Source: Streptosporangium sandarakinum (GTDB lineage Bacteria > Actinomycetota > Actinomycetes > Streptosporangiales > Streptosporangiaceae). From it: a stretch of DNA of 64,000 nt. Position numbers and translations under genes: made by a program. The DNA lies in assembly GCF_013409935.1 (NCBI RefSeq), contig NZ_JACCCO010000001.1, positions 620,001 to 684,000 of the forward strand. Direction: 5' to 3'. Below the pieces are notes generated by a model. That model was not told the DNA's origin. It made no database searches and worked only from the letters and a program-made list of their open reading frames with translations. Below, in pieces: positions 45,223 through 54,367 of this stretch. Numbering within the stretch: the first letter of the stretch is position 1; the number at the start of each line of letters is the position of its first letter.

Positions 45223-45406
45223 CACCCGGCTCAGCGTAGCGAGCCCGCACGGGCGCCGCCCCGTAGGGCACCGCCGTACGGCCCGGCGGCGTCCGGGGCC
45301 CCGCTCCGGCGGACAGGGCCGGAGCGGGGCCGGGGCGGGGCCGGGGCGGCCGAGGCGGGGCCGGGGTGCGACCGGGAGGCCGGGCCCGGAACCGCCGGCG
45401 GGGCGG

Positions 45407-47434
45407 TCAGGCGCCGGCGAGGCGGGAGCGGTAGACGCGCCGGGCGCGCTCGTAGAGGGCCAGGTGGTCGTCGAGCTGCCCGGGACGGTCGAAGACCCCG
45501 AGGTCGCGGACCATCGCCTCCAGTCCGTCCAGCCAGTCCAGGCACCAGCGGACGTCCTCGGGCCTGGCCACGTGACGGCCGGCCACGTCGAGGTAGACCG
45601 GGCTGGTGTGGGCGTGGACGCCCTCACCGGTCAGTGACCGCTCGTGCGGGCCGCCGACGGCCACCGCGACGACGTAGGTGGGGTCGCCGGCGACCAGCTC
45701 CGCGGTCAGCTCGCCGGGCGGCCCCTCCGCCAGGACGCCGTCGGCGGTGCGGATCTCCAGCCGCTCCACCTCGGGGCCGATCGAGCGCACGACGATCGGG
45801 ACCCGGTCGCCGGGCGAGAGGTCCAGGGTCTCGCCAGGTCCCCGGCCGCCGGCCGACAGCTCCAGCCAGGGGCCGGTGGTGCCGAAGGTGCGGCCCCGCC
45901 GTACGGCCTCGGCGAACGAGGCGGCGGTGAGCGGCCCGTCCACCCGGGCGTAGACGCGGGCCCAGCCCGGCGGGTTGGACTGGTTGCCCCGCCGGGCGAA
46001 GGAGATCATCGCGTCGGTGCCCGCGGTGACCGCGAGCCGGTTGCCCGCGCCGACCAGCCGCCGGTAGATCGCGGCGGGCCCGGTGATCGTGGTCTGGCTG
46101 AGCACGTCGAGGCTGTCGACCAGGCCGAGCGCGGCGTCGGCGACGATCTCCCGGGCCGTGCAGTTGCGGCCCGAGGCCAGGCCCACCTCGGGGCCGTCGG
46201 CGTCGGTGGCCGCGGCGTGGAAGGGGTGGCTGTAACCGAGGAGCGCGCCGAGACCGCGGAGCTCCTCGCAGCCGGCGGCGTTGGGCGGCCAGTCGGCGGC
46301 GCCGGCGAAGCCGGTGTGGAACCGCGAGGGCGGGGCCGAGACTCCGAAGGCGTACAGGTGGCCGAGCAGGTCGTTGCGGTACTCGACGCCGAGCCTGGCC
46401 AGGTGGGTGGCGTCCGACCACGGCAGGTCCCGCCCCGCCCAGTGCTCCAGCGCCTCGGCGTCGTAGACGCGCTGGGAGGAGACGTTCCCGGCGACCAGGT
46501 TGAGCACGTGCAGGTCCTCGCCGTGCTGGATGGCGGCGGCGTGCTCGGGCAGGCCGACGGTGTCGCCGGCCCAGTTGAGGTGGACGTGCATGTCGCCGCC
46601 GTACCAGCCGCGCGCCGCGGCGTCGTAGAGGCGCTCCGGGGTCAGCTCGACCAGGGTCTCCTCGCCGGCCACCGGGGTGACCTCCACCTGGGCGGCGCCG
46701 TACTCCATGCCCCGGGTCACCCGCACGGTCAGCGGTTCGGCGGGGACGTCCAGCACGACGTCGTCGCCGTGGAAGTAGGGCAGCACGTGGTAGTCGCGGC
46801 GGGCGGGGACGCCCTCGGGGTACCAGCCCTGCTCGTGCTCGCCGTGGACGCCCCACCGGCAGGGGAAACCGGCGCGCAGCCGCAGGCGGGCGGCGGCGGC
46901 CGGGCGGGTCAGCGCCGAGAGGTCCACGCGGCGGCCGTCGGCGACGACCTCGCTCGCGCTGGTGATCCCGACCAGCCGGGCGCCGCGCGGGGCGATCTCG
47001 TGGGTCTCGCCGTCCACCGTGACGGTGGTCTTCTCGTCGCGGGCGGAGTCGAGCAGCAGGGTCGTGCGCAGCGGCCGGTCGTCCAGTACGGCCTGCGGGA
47101 GCGCCTCCAGGGTGTGGCCGCCGGGGGTGAGGCGGAGCGCGGCGAGGTTGTCACGGACCCGTCCGTCCAGGACGTTGCGCACGATCTCGTCCATGTCGAG
47201 CCCGACCAGGTGGGCGCGCCGCTCCTGGGGGGACAGGTCCGGGCGGCGGGCGGCGACCATGGCGTGGCAGACGTCCCAGAAGGTGTCGGTGCCCATGAGG
47301 TAGGCGTCGGTCGCCATGGACTTGACGTAGAAGATGGGGTTCTCACCCCAGGTGACGCCGTGCTCGGCCAGCAGCCGGCGGTACTCCTCGGCGGCCCGGG
47401 CTACGGCGGGCGGCAGGAGCGGGTCGTGACACAT
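45407..47434 (-). CDS. CehA/McbA-family metallohydrolase (PHP domain)
   Basis: A 675-residue protein. From about residue 285, YGGDMHVHLNWAGD gives the PHP metal-binding HxH. Further ligands are likely in GYSHPFHA (about 405) and GTDAMISF (about 485). The N-terminal 280 residues are beta-rich accessory domains. CehA/McbA enzymes hydrolyse carbamate and related esters; the natural substrate here is unknown. No signal peptide is evident. ATG with GGGGAGG upstream. A palindrome lies about 100 bases upstream. Confidence 0.88.
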   Translation of the reverse strand: MCHDPLLPPAVARAAEEYRRLLAEHGVTWGENPIFYVKSMATDAYLMGTDTFWDVCHAMVAARRPDLSPQERRAHLVGLDMDEIVRNVLDGRVRDNLAALRLTPGGHTLEALPQAVLDDRPLRTTLLLDSARDEKTTVTVDGETHEIAPRGARLVGITSASEVVADGRRVDLSALTRPAAAARLRLRAGFPCRWGVHGEHEQGWYPEGVPARRDYHVLPYFHGDDVVLDVPAEPLTVRVTRGMEYGAAQVEVTPVAGEETLVELTPERLYDAAARGWYGGDMHVHLNWAGDTVGLPEHAAAIQHGEDLHVLNLVAGNVSSQRVYDAEALEHWAGRDLPWSDATHLARLGVEYRNDLLGHLYAFGVSAPPSRFHTGFAGAADWPPNAAGCEELRGLGALLGYSHPFHAAATDADGPEVGLASGRNCTAREIVADAALGLVDSLDVLSQTTITGPAAIYRRLVGAGNRLAVTAGTDAMISFARRGNQSNPPGWARVYARVDGPLTAASFAEAVRRGRTFGTTGPWLELSAGGRGPGETLDLSPGDRVPIVVRSIGPEVERLEIRTADGVLAEGPPGELTAELVAGDPTYVVAVAVGGPHERSLTGEGVHAHTSPVYLDVAGRHVARPEDVRWCLDWLDGLEAMVRDLGVFDRPGQLDDHLALYERARRVYRSRLAGA

Positions 47435-47530
47435 GGTTCCTCCCCGTGACGAGGCGCCTGACGATCGCCGTCATCGTGGCACCCGGACACGGACCGCTAT
47501 GGACCTGTCACGCTCATCGGGATGATTTAT

Positions 47531-47542
47531 CACTACTTAGTG
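47531..47542. promoter_or_regulatory. Inverted repeat CACTA-CT-TAGTG upstream of the CehA-like gene
   Basis: Perfect 5-bp arms in a short A+T-rich stretch (47521-47552) of the gap between the CehA-like gene and cvnD. Operator-like; no regulator is adjacent. Confidence 0.4.
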
Positions 47543-47629
47543 GTAGAAAACCCAACCCATCATGGCCGATCTTTCCCCGGTTCCGGCGGCACTCCCGGAG
47601 CGGACGCCGGAGGCCGCCGGGAACCCGGC

Positions 47630-48235
47630 TCAGCGGCTGCTCGGCGCCGGGCCCAGGCGCATCCGCATCGCGTGCTCCACCAGCGTGATCAGGACCTCCT
47701 TGCCGGACTCGCGGCGGCGGGCGTCGCACATCACGATCGGGATGTCCTCGTGGAGGGTCAGGCCGAGCCGTACCTCGTCGAGGTCGTAGCGGCGGGCGCC
47801 GTCGAAGCAGTTGACCGCGACGATGAAGGGCGTCTCGCGCCGCTCGAAGTAGTCGAGGGAGGGGAAGCAGTCGGCCAGCCTGCGGGTGTCGGCGAGCACG
47901 ACCGCGCCCAGCGCGCCGAGGGCCAGCTCGTCCCACAGGAACCAGAACCGCTCCTGACCGGGTGTGCCGAACAGGTACAGCCGGTAGTCGTCGCCGATGG
48001 TGATGCGGCCGAAGTCCATCGCGACCGTGGTGGTCTTCTTGCCCTCCACGCCCGACAGGTCGTCGATCCCGATGCCCTGGTGGGTCAGGGTCTCCTCGGT
48101 GCGCAGCGGCTCGATCTCCGACACCGACCCGACCAGGGTCGTCTTGCCGGCTCCGAAGCCGCCGGCGACCAGGATCTTGATCGCCTTGGGCAGCGTGACG
48201 CGCCCCGCGTCGCGATCAGAGCGCACGGAGTCCAT
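47630..48235 (-). CDS. cvnD: Conservon small GTPase
   Basis: A 201-residue Ras-like GTP-binding protein, the output switch of the conservon membrane complex. The P-loop is GGFGAGKTT (about residue 25), switch I contains TLTHQGIGIDDL and switch II FGTPGQERF. The usual NKxD base-recognition motif reads NCFDG, a change common in CvnD proteins. Start ATG, overlapping cvnC by 20 bases. It closes the cvnA-B-C-D series. Confidence 0.95.
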   Translation of the reverse strand: MDSVRSDRDAGRVTLPKAIKILVAGGFGAGKTTLVGSVSEIEPLRTEETLTHQGIGIDDLSGVEGKKTTTVAMDFGRITIGDDYRLYLFGTPGQERFWFLWDELALGALGAVVLADTRRLADCFPSLDYFERRETPFIVAVNCFDGARRYDLDEVRLGLTLHEDIPIVMCDARRRESGKEVLITLVEHAMRMRLGPAPSSR

Positions 48236-48602
48236 CCAGCACCGCCTTGTAGAGCTTCTCGTCGTGCATGTCCGTCTCCGAGTGAGGTTCTTGCGTGGCG
48301 ATGAGTCCCTGGTCGAGCAGGTCGCTGAGCAGGACGCGGACCGTGCCCGCCGGGAGGTTGATGTGCGCGGCGATCTCCGCCACCGACTGCGGCCGGCGGC
48401 AGAAGCGCACGATGGCCTGGCACTCCGGATCGAGACCGCCCGTCCCCGCGTGGGCGGGGCCCACGGCCACCGCCAGGGTGATCAGGTCGAACCGGCCTCG
48501 GGTGGGCTCGGTTCTGCCGCGGGTGAGGACGTAGGGCCGGACGATCGCTCCGGCCGCCTCCCCCACCCACTGCGTGTCGGGATGCTCGTCGGAGGCGGGC
48601 AT
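48216..48602 (-). CDS. cvnC: Conservon DUF742 protein
   Basis: A 128-residue protein with the DUF742 signature: IVRPYVLTRGRTEPTR at the start and a winged-helix-like part SVAEIAAHINLPAGTVRVLL followed by DLLDQGLI. It links the sensor complex to the GTPase. The ATG overlaps the cvnB stop (TGATG). Confidence 0.95.
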   Translation of the reverse strand: MPASDEHPDTQWVGEAAGAIVRPYVLTRGRTEPTRGRFDLITLAVAVGPAHAGTGGLDPECQAIVRFCRRPQSVAEIAAHINLPAGTVRVLLSDLLDQGLIATQEPHSETDMHDEKLYKAVLDGLRAL

Positions 48603-49024
48603 CACGGGCCGTCGTTCCCGGCGAGGTCCGATCGCGCCGGTGAGGTGAGGTACTGGCCGACCCGGGTCACGAGCATGGCCATCTCGTAGGCCACCAGGCC
48701 GACGTCGGCCTGGTGGGCGCAGAGCACCGCCAGGCAGGCTCCCTGCCCGGCCGCGGTCACGATCAGGTACGCCGACCGCATCTCGATGATGGTCTGGCGC
48801 ACCGCGCCGCCCTCGACGCGGTCGCTGACCCCCCTGCCCAGGCTCTGGATCGCCGACCCCACCGCGGCCAGGTGCTCGGCGTCGGCCCGGTCGAACCCCT
48901 GTGAGGCGGCCAGCAACAGGCCGTCGGTGGAGAAGACGATGCCGTGCTCGGCCTCCTCCACCCTCGCGACCAGGTCGTCCAGCAACCAGGCCAGGTCGGT
49001 GAAAGATCCTGTTCCCTGCACCAC
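48602..49024 (-). CDS. cvnB: Conservon roadblock/LC7-domain protein
   Basis: A 140-residue roadblock/LC7 protein (MglB-like), a candidate GTPase-activating partner of CvnD. The fold pattern LAWLLDDLVARVEEAEHGIVFSTDGLLLAAS at the N-terminus is diagnostic when read in parts. It lies 98 bases after cvnA and directly before cvnC. Confidence 0.95.
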   Translation of the reverse strand: MVQGTGSFTDLAWLLDDLVARVEEAEHGIVFSTDGLLLAASQGFDRADAEHLAAVGSAIQSLGRGVSDRVEGGAVRQTIIEMRSAYLIVTAAGQGACLAVLCAHQADVGLVAYEMAMLVTRVGQYLTSPARSDLAGNDGP

Positions 49025-49122
49025 TCGTTGTCCTCTTTCTGCTTAATTCTGCTGAAAGGGCCTTAGATCGCCCGCCGCGGCGGCCCCCGACGCCGGCGCG
49101 GATCGGAGTCGTCACGGAATCG

Positions 49123-51594
49123 TCATCGGTCTTGTTCCCGGAACGGGCCGTCCGCCGGGTCGCCCTCGTCGGAGATCAGTTGCGCGGCCTCGGACCGGCC
49201 CCGGCGCGTACCGGCCTGGAAGGAGGCCATGGCCGCGCGGATCGCGTCCGGCGAGGGCTCGCCGTCGCCGGGCTCGGCCGCTTCCTGGGGCTCGGCGGGC
49301 CAGGGGCGCTCCTCCTGGAGGGGGGCCGCGAGGTTGGTCTGCGGGACGCGGCGCGGCAGGCCGCCGGGCGTGTGGCTGGTGTCGGGCGGCGGCAGGACCG
49401 GCGGCGCCGCGGGCGTGTCGGCGGCCGCACGGCGTGCCGCCACCGGTTCGCCGTCCCCGCCGTCCCCGTCGCGTTCGCCGGTGACCGGGGCGGTACGGAC
49501 GACCTCGGCGGCCCGGCGCGCGGACTCCCGGGTCCGGCTCTCCCGGAAGGCGGAGCCCGGCGCGGAGGAGACGGCCGCCGGGGACGGCTCCGCGGGGAGT
49601 CCCGCCCGCGGGGCGGCGGAGAAGACCGCCTCGGGGACCCGTACGGAGTTCTCCACCGTGACGCCGGCGGGGATCCCGGCGTCCCCGGACCTGTCCCGCC
49701 CGCCGTCCTCGCCGTCGCTCACCAGTTCCTGGGGGATGAGGACGACGACCGTCGTGCCGCCGTACGGCGAGATCTTGAACGCCACCCGGATCTCGTGCCG
49801 CTCGGCCAGCCTGCTGACCACGTACAGTCCCAGGCGGGCGTTGCCGGCGAGCTTCAGCTCGGGGGGGTTGGCGATCCGCTCGTTGGCGGCGGCGATGTCC
49901 TCCGGGCTCATGCCCAGGCCCCGGTCCTCGATCTCCAGGGCGTAGCCGTGGGCCACGACGCCCCCGCTGACCTGCACGGTCGTGTAGGGCGGGGAGAAGG
50001 ACGCGGCGTTCTCGACGAGCTCGGCCACCAGGTGGATGACGTCGCCGACCGCCCGCCCCTCCAGGTTGGCGTCTCCCAGGGGCAGCACGTCCACCCGGGT
50101 GTAGTCCTCGATCTCGGCCAGCGCGCCGCGGACCACGTCGATCATCGGGACCGAGTCGCGCCAGGCGCGGCCGGGCGAGGCGCCGGCCAGCACCAGGAGG
50201 TTCTCGGCGTAGCGCCGCATGCGGGTCGCCAGGTGGTCGAGCCGGAACAGGTCCCGCAGCTCCTGCGGGTCGTTCTCCCGCCGTTCCATGACGTCCAGCA
50301 CGCTGAGCTGGCGGTGGACGAGCGACTGGGTGCGGCGGGCGAGGTTGCGCAGGATGTCGGCGATGTCGCGGCGGAGCTGGGCCTGCTCGGCGGCGACCTT
50401 GATGGCGGTGCGCTGCACGGCGTTGAACGCCTGGCCGACCTGGCCGATCTGGTCGCTGCCGAACTCCAGCTCGGGGGCCTCGGCCGCGACGTCGACGTCC
50501 TGGCCGTGGCCGATCCGCTCGACCACCGACGGCAGCCGCTCGTCGGCGAGTTCCCGGGCCGCGTCGCGCAGCTTCTCCAGCTGCCGGATCAGGGCGCGGG
50601 CGGTGGTGATGGCCAGCACGATCGAGGCGATGACGGCGATCAGGCCGAGTCCGCCGGCCAGCGCCAGCCGGACGATGACTCCGGTGGCGACCGGCCCGGA
50701 CCGCTCGACCACGCCGGCGCCGGAGGCGAGGACGGCCTCGGCCAGCCGGGAGTGCGCCGGCTGGGCGACCGCGCTCCACTGCTGGGCGTCGACCAGCCCG
50801 GCGGGCACCGCCTGGTCGTTGCCGATCAGCAGGGTCTCCAGGGAACGCAGCCGGGTGAACTGCTGTCCTTCCGACAGCCGCCGGTGGGCGTCCCGGTCGG
50901 AGTCGGGCAGCTCGTCCATCGACTGGGTGATCAGAAGCTGCCGGTTGCCGACGAGCTGGGTGAGCTGGACGCGCTCGGCGCCGGTGAGCCGCCCCGCCGT
51001 CAGGGCGCCCGCCACCAGGGCGTCCTCCTGGGCCAGGAGGTCACGGGCCCGGTTCATCCTGATCAGCGCCCGGGTGTCCCCGGCGATCTCCTCGTCGTCC
51101 AGCGTCGCCATGGAGTCGTAGACGCGGAAGACGGCGTCGACGATGCCGGTGAACATGGCGGCCGCGCGGGCGCGGTCCATCTGCCCGTTGTCGATCGCCG
51201 CGCGCGCGGCGGCCAGGTCGTCGAGCAGCCGGCGGGTCTCGTCGAGGTGCCTGCCGAGCGCGTCGCCGCCCAGCAGTTCCACGGCGCGGCCGGCGGTGAG
51301 CGTGCGGAAGTTCGCGGTGGCCTTGTCGGTGCGCCCGCGCTGGGTGGCCAGCGCCTGCTGCCGCTGGCGCGGCCCGCCGGGCCTGCCGAGCGTGACGGCG
51401 GTGAGGCGGCGCTCGGCCTGCAGGGCGACGATGAGCTGCTCGCCGGGGTCGGCGACCTCCGTGCTGAGCGTGGCCACGCCCAGCATGTTGAGGCCGTCAC
51501 GGACGGTCACCCACGCGGTGAACGCCCAGAGCGCGACAAGTGACACCAGCAGCGCCGTCACCTTGGTCCGCAGGCGTGGGTCACGCACGCGCAT
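49123..51594 (-). CDS. cvnA: Conservon sensor kinase-like protein with nitrate/nitrite-sensor domain
   Basis: An 823-residue membrane protein. Helix 1 is at residues about 12-30, followed by a NIT-type extracytoplasmic domain (to about 300), helix 2 (about 310-330) and a HAMP-like region. An ATPase domain then has N-box LVAELVENAASFSPP, EDRGLGMSPED and RLGLYVVSRLAERH. The C-terminal 200 residues are Pro/Ala-rich and disordered. As in other CvnA proteins the canonical phospho-accepting H-box is absent. It directly follows the terpene genes on the same strand after 212 bases. Confidence 0.94.
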   Translation of the reverse strand: MRVRDPRLRTKVTALLVSLVALWAFTAWVTVRDGLNMLGVATLSTEVADPGEQLIVALQAERRLTAVTLGRPGGPRQRQQALATQRGRTDKATANFRTLTAGRAVELLGGDALGRHLDETRRLLDDLAAARAAIDNGQMDRARAAAMFTGIVDAVFRVYDSMATLDDEEIAGDTRALIRMNRARDLLAQEDALVAGALTAGRLTGAERVQLTQLVGNRQLLITQSMDELPDSDRDAHRRLSEGQQFTRLRSLETLLIGNDQAVPAGLVDAQQWSAVAQPAHSRLAEAVLASGAGVVERSGPVATGVIVRLALAGGLGLIAVIASIVLAITTARALIRQLEKLRDAARELADERLPSVVERIGHGQDVDVAAEAPELEFGSDQIGQVGQAFNAVQRTAIKVAAEQAQLRRDIADILRNLARRTQSLVHRQLSVLDVMERRENDPQELRDLFRLDHLATRMRRYAENLLVLAGASPGRAWRDSVPMIDVVRGALAEIEDYTRVDVLPLGDANLEGRAVGDVIHLVAELVENAASFSPPYTTVQVSGGVVAHGYALEIEDRGLGMSPEDIAAANERIANPPELKLAGNARLGLYVVSRLAERHEIRVAFKISPYGGTTVVVLIPQELVSDGEDGGRDRSGDAGIPAGVTVENSVRVPEAVFSAAPRAGLPAEPSPAAVSSAPGSAFRESRTRESARRAAEVVRTAPVTGERDGDGGDGEPVAARRAAADTPAAPPVLPPPDTSHTPGGLPRRVPQTNLAAPLQEERPWPAEPQEAAEPGDGEPSPDAIRAAMASFQAGTRRGRSEAAQLISDEGDPADGPFREQDR

Positions 51595-51806
51595 AGCATC
51601 AACCCCGGAAAAAGCAGAGAAATGGCCATTTCATCGCGGACCGGCCAGCACATATGAGTCGCCGTCGCCGCCTTGCGGGGATAAGTGGTACATCCCCAAT
51701 GCACCCGGCAAACCCTAGCAATATCCCCAAATACCCTCAAGGCGAGGCGTGAGCAATAATGCCCCTCTGTCCTTTTCGCGGGGTTCACTAGTGGTTTTTC
51801 CGATGC

Positions 51807-53486
51807 TCACTCCGGCATGGCGCCCATCTCCCTCCCGGAGAGGTGGAGGGCTCCCAGGACGGCCGCCTGGACGATGGCCGCCGGCAGGTAGAGATCCTTG
51901 TCGACCCACAGCGGCGGCGGCCGGTGGTCCCGGGCGGCCAGCAGCGCCTCGCGGCCGCGCCGTACCGCGTCCCGCTCCCGGCCGCGGGCGGCGCCGGTCA
52001 GCAGCAGGGTCTGCAGCGCGTAGGCGGTCTCCTCGGCGGTGCCCTCCCAGCGGCCCCAGGAGCCGTCCGGGCGCTGGGTGGCGAGCACCCACTCCGCGGC
52101 CCGGCCGACCGCCTCCCGCGACTCCGGGCCGCCGAACTCGGTCAGGGCGATCGCGCAGCAGGCCGTGGCGTAGTACGGCGAGACGTGCCAGCGGTCCGTC
52201 CACTTCCCCTCGCCGTCCTGCCGCCCGCGCAGCCAGGAGGCGAGCTTGGCGACGACGGCCGCGTGCCGGGGCTCGCCGCCGCGGCGGCGCACGTACTCGC
52301 CGAAGGCGTCGAGCACGTGCGCGTTGGTCGTCGGGGACATCCCCTCCTCGCCGCGCCAGGTGCAGAAGTGAGTCTCCAGCTCGAACGGCCACAGCCCCTC
52401 CGGCTCGCGCGGCTCGCCGAGCAGCGCCAGGGCGTACAGCGCCACGGAGGTGGTGTCGGCGTCGGCCGGCAGCCCCGGCCCGGTGGCGACCCCGTCCGGT
52501 CCCAGCCCCTCGCGCAGACTCGCCGCCAGCTCCGGCGGCGCCTCCACGGGGAGGCCGGCGCGCAGCAGCCAGCTCAGCGTCCAGCCGCGCTCGAACACGG
52601 TGATGGGGAGGGCGCACGGCACCGGCCCGCCGGAGACCGACACCACCTCCTCCAGGTACCGCCGCACCGGGGCCGCCGCGCCGGGCGGGCGCGCGCCGTT
52701 CCCGGAGCCGCCCGCGGAGGCGTCCCCCTCCGGCCCGGCGTGCCGCGGGGCCGCGGCCAGCCAGGCGGCGCTCGCCGCGGGCGACGCGCCGACGGCCGCC
52801 ATGCCGTCGGTCATCGGCGTGGGGACGACGCCCGGCGAGGCCGCCCCCTCCGGACCCGCCGACTCCAGCGCGTGGACCAGCTTCTGCGGGACGGCCGCGC
52901 CGGAGGCCATCCACCGCCTGACCGCCGCCAGCTTGGCGCCGTCCGCGCCGGGGAACGGCCCCGGCACCGGTCCGAGACGGCCGGCGGTGTCCGGGTCCTC
53001 CGCGTCGAGGTGGCCGCCGATCAGGGAGAGCAGGTGGGGCACGATGAGCTCGATCGCCGGCATGTCCGGCAGCGGCTCCTCCCGGCCCGCGACCGCCCCG
53101 GCCCGCACCAGCTCCATCCCCCGGGCGGCGGCCTTGGCCAGCAGCTCGCGGTCGGCCGGGGAGGACTCCCGTCGCCGCTCGGCCAGCAGCGCCTCGACCA
53201 CGCTGAGGGTGGGGACGAGGCCGTGGTGGCCCGGAGGGCCCCAGCCGCCGTCCCCCCGCTGGGTGGCGATCAGGAAGTCGATCCGCCCGGCGTGCCCGGA
53301 CAGCCACGGCGCCAGGCTCACCACCCGGCCGGTCTCGTACGGCGAGGCCGACACCTGTCCCCAGGGCGCGGCCAGCAGCCCGGCCACCAGCTCCCGTGCC
53401 GCGGCGGGCAGGTCGCCCGGGGCCGGAAGCCGGCCGGGCGCCGGGACGGGCCGGGCGGCGGCGCTCACGGCGCCCACGGCGTTCAC
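51807..53486 (-). CDS. Class II diterpene cyclase (labdadienyl/copalyl diphosphate synthase type)
   Basis: A 559-residue terpene cyclase that starts cyclisation by protonating the isoprenoid chain. The catalytic DxDTT motif reads DADTTS at about residues 341-346. QW-like repeats occur (DGGWGPPGHHG, QRPDGSWGRWEG), and the terminal WVDKDLYLPAAIVQAAVLGAL matches bacterial class II diterpene cyclases. Gly/Ala/Pro-rich inserts (about residues 200-275) enlarge the central part. The GTG overlaps the stop of the class I synthase. Product stereochemistry cannot be predicted. Confidence 0.88.
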   Translation of the reverse strand: MNAVGAVSAAARPVPAPGRLPAPGDLPAAARELVAGLLAAPWGQVSASPYETGRVVSLAPWLSGHAGRIDFLIATQRGDGGWGPPGHHGLVPTLSVVEALLAERRRESSPADRELLAKAAARGMELVRAGAVAGREEPLPDMPAIELIVPHLLSLIGGHLDAEDPDTAGRLGPVPGPFPGADGAKLAAVRRWMASGAAVPQKLVHALESAGPEGAASPGVVPTPMTDGMAAVGASPAASAAWLAAAPRHAGPEGDASAGGSGNGARPPGAAAPVRRYLEEVVSVSGGPVPCALPITVFERGWTLSWLLRAGLPVEAPPELAASLREGLGPDGVATGPGLPADADTTSVALYALALLGEPREPEGLWPFELETHFCTWRGEEGMSPTTNAHVLDAFGEYVRRRGGEPRHAAVVAKLASWLRGRQDGEGKWTDRWHVSPYYATACCAIALTEFGGPESREAVGRAAEWVLATQRPDGSWGRWEGTAEETAYALQTLLLTGAARGRERDAVRRGREALLAARDHRPPPLWVDKDLYLPAAIVQAAVLGALHLSGREMGAMPE

Positions 53487-54367
53487 AGCGTCCCCCAGTA
53501 GTCACCGACCTGGTAGAACCCGGCGCAGAAGTCCATCTGGCGCTCCATGTAGCGGGTCAGCTCCGGGTGGGCGTCCAGCGTGGCCAGCAGTTCCCTGGCG
53601 TGGGCGGCGAGTTCGGTGGCCCGCCGCTCGATCCCGGCGTGGCCGCCGGGATCGAGCGGGATCGCGTTGAGGTCGCCCCAGGCGACGTCCCGCTCGTAGG
53701 TGCCGAGGTCGTTGAGGAGGCGGATGACCCGCTGCACGGCCCGGCTCGCCTCGCGCAGCGGCTCGACGCCGGAGATCGCCGCGCCGTCGGCGACGTGGAT
53801 CCAGTGGGCGGCGAGGACGAAGGAGAACCCGAGGTTGTCGGCGTTGGCGAGGTACTCCTCCAGCGTGGGCCGGGCCTTCTCACTCTTCCAGCGCCACTCG
53901 GTGAGCATGCCGTCCAGCATCCGCCGCAGCTCGTCTCGCCAGACCGGTCCGAGCACGCCGTACGCGGGCGAGGCGGACAGCTCGTCGCGGATGCCGGCCA
54001 GCATGCGGGTCAGGTCGTCGCCGGAAGAGGGCGGGGCGCCCGCGGCCACGTCGGCGCAGCGCCGGGCGATGTCCTCGACCTCCTCCCGGGAGGTGGCGAC
54101 GTAGTCGACGAGCCAGTCCAGGCCGAAGGCCCACAGGGTGACCTTGTTGGCCATCCGCAGCCGGTCGGCGCCGAGCCACGGCCCGCTGAAGGCCATCGCC
54201 AGGGAGAGCGTGCTGTACAGGGCGGCGTCGAACGGCTTGGCGGAGAACAGCCCCGGATAGGCCGCCGCCCACTCGCGCATGTCCCGCTGGGCGCGTCCGG
54301 CTCCGGCGCAGATCGCCCCGCACTCCGCGGCCGGCGGCCAGGCGTCCCGGGCGGGCACGGCCGTCAT
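53483..54367 (-). CDS. Class I terpene synthase
   Basis: A 294-residue class I terpene synthase that ionises a diphosphate. The first metal motif is the variant LDWLVDYVATSREEVEDI (near residue 83), with no textbook DDxxD. The NSE triad reads NDLGTYERD (near residue 217), with Asp for the final Glu. The C-terminal RYMERQMDFCAGFYQVGDYW resembles the RY-bearing end of the family. ATG overlaps the P450 stop, GTGA joins it to the class II cyclase. It should convert the class II product to a diterpene. Confidence 0.85.
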   Translation of the reverse strand: MTAVPARDAWPPAAECGAICAGAGRAQRDMREWAAAYPGLFSAKPFDAALYSTLSLAMAFSGPWLGADRLRMANKVTLWAFGLDWLVDYVATSREEVEDIARRCADVAAGAPPSSGDDLTRMLAGIRDELSASPAYGVLGPVWRDELRRMLDGMLTEWRWKSEKARPTLEEYLANADNLGFSFVLAAHWIHVADGAAISGVEPLREASRAVQRVIRLLNDLGTYERDVAWGDLNAIPLDPGGHAGIERRATELAAHARELLATLDAHPELTRYMERQMDFCAGFYQVGDYWGTL

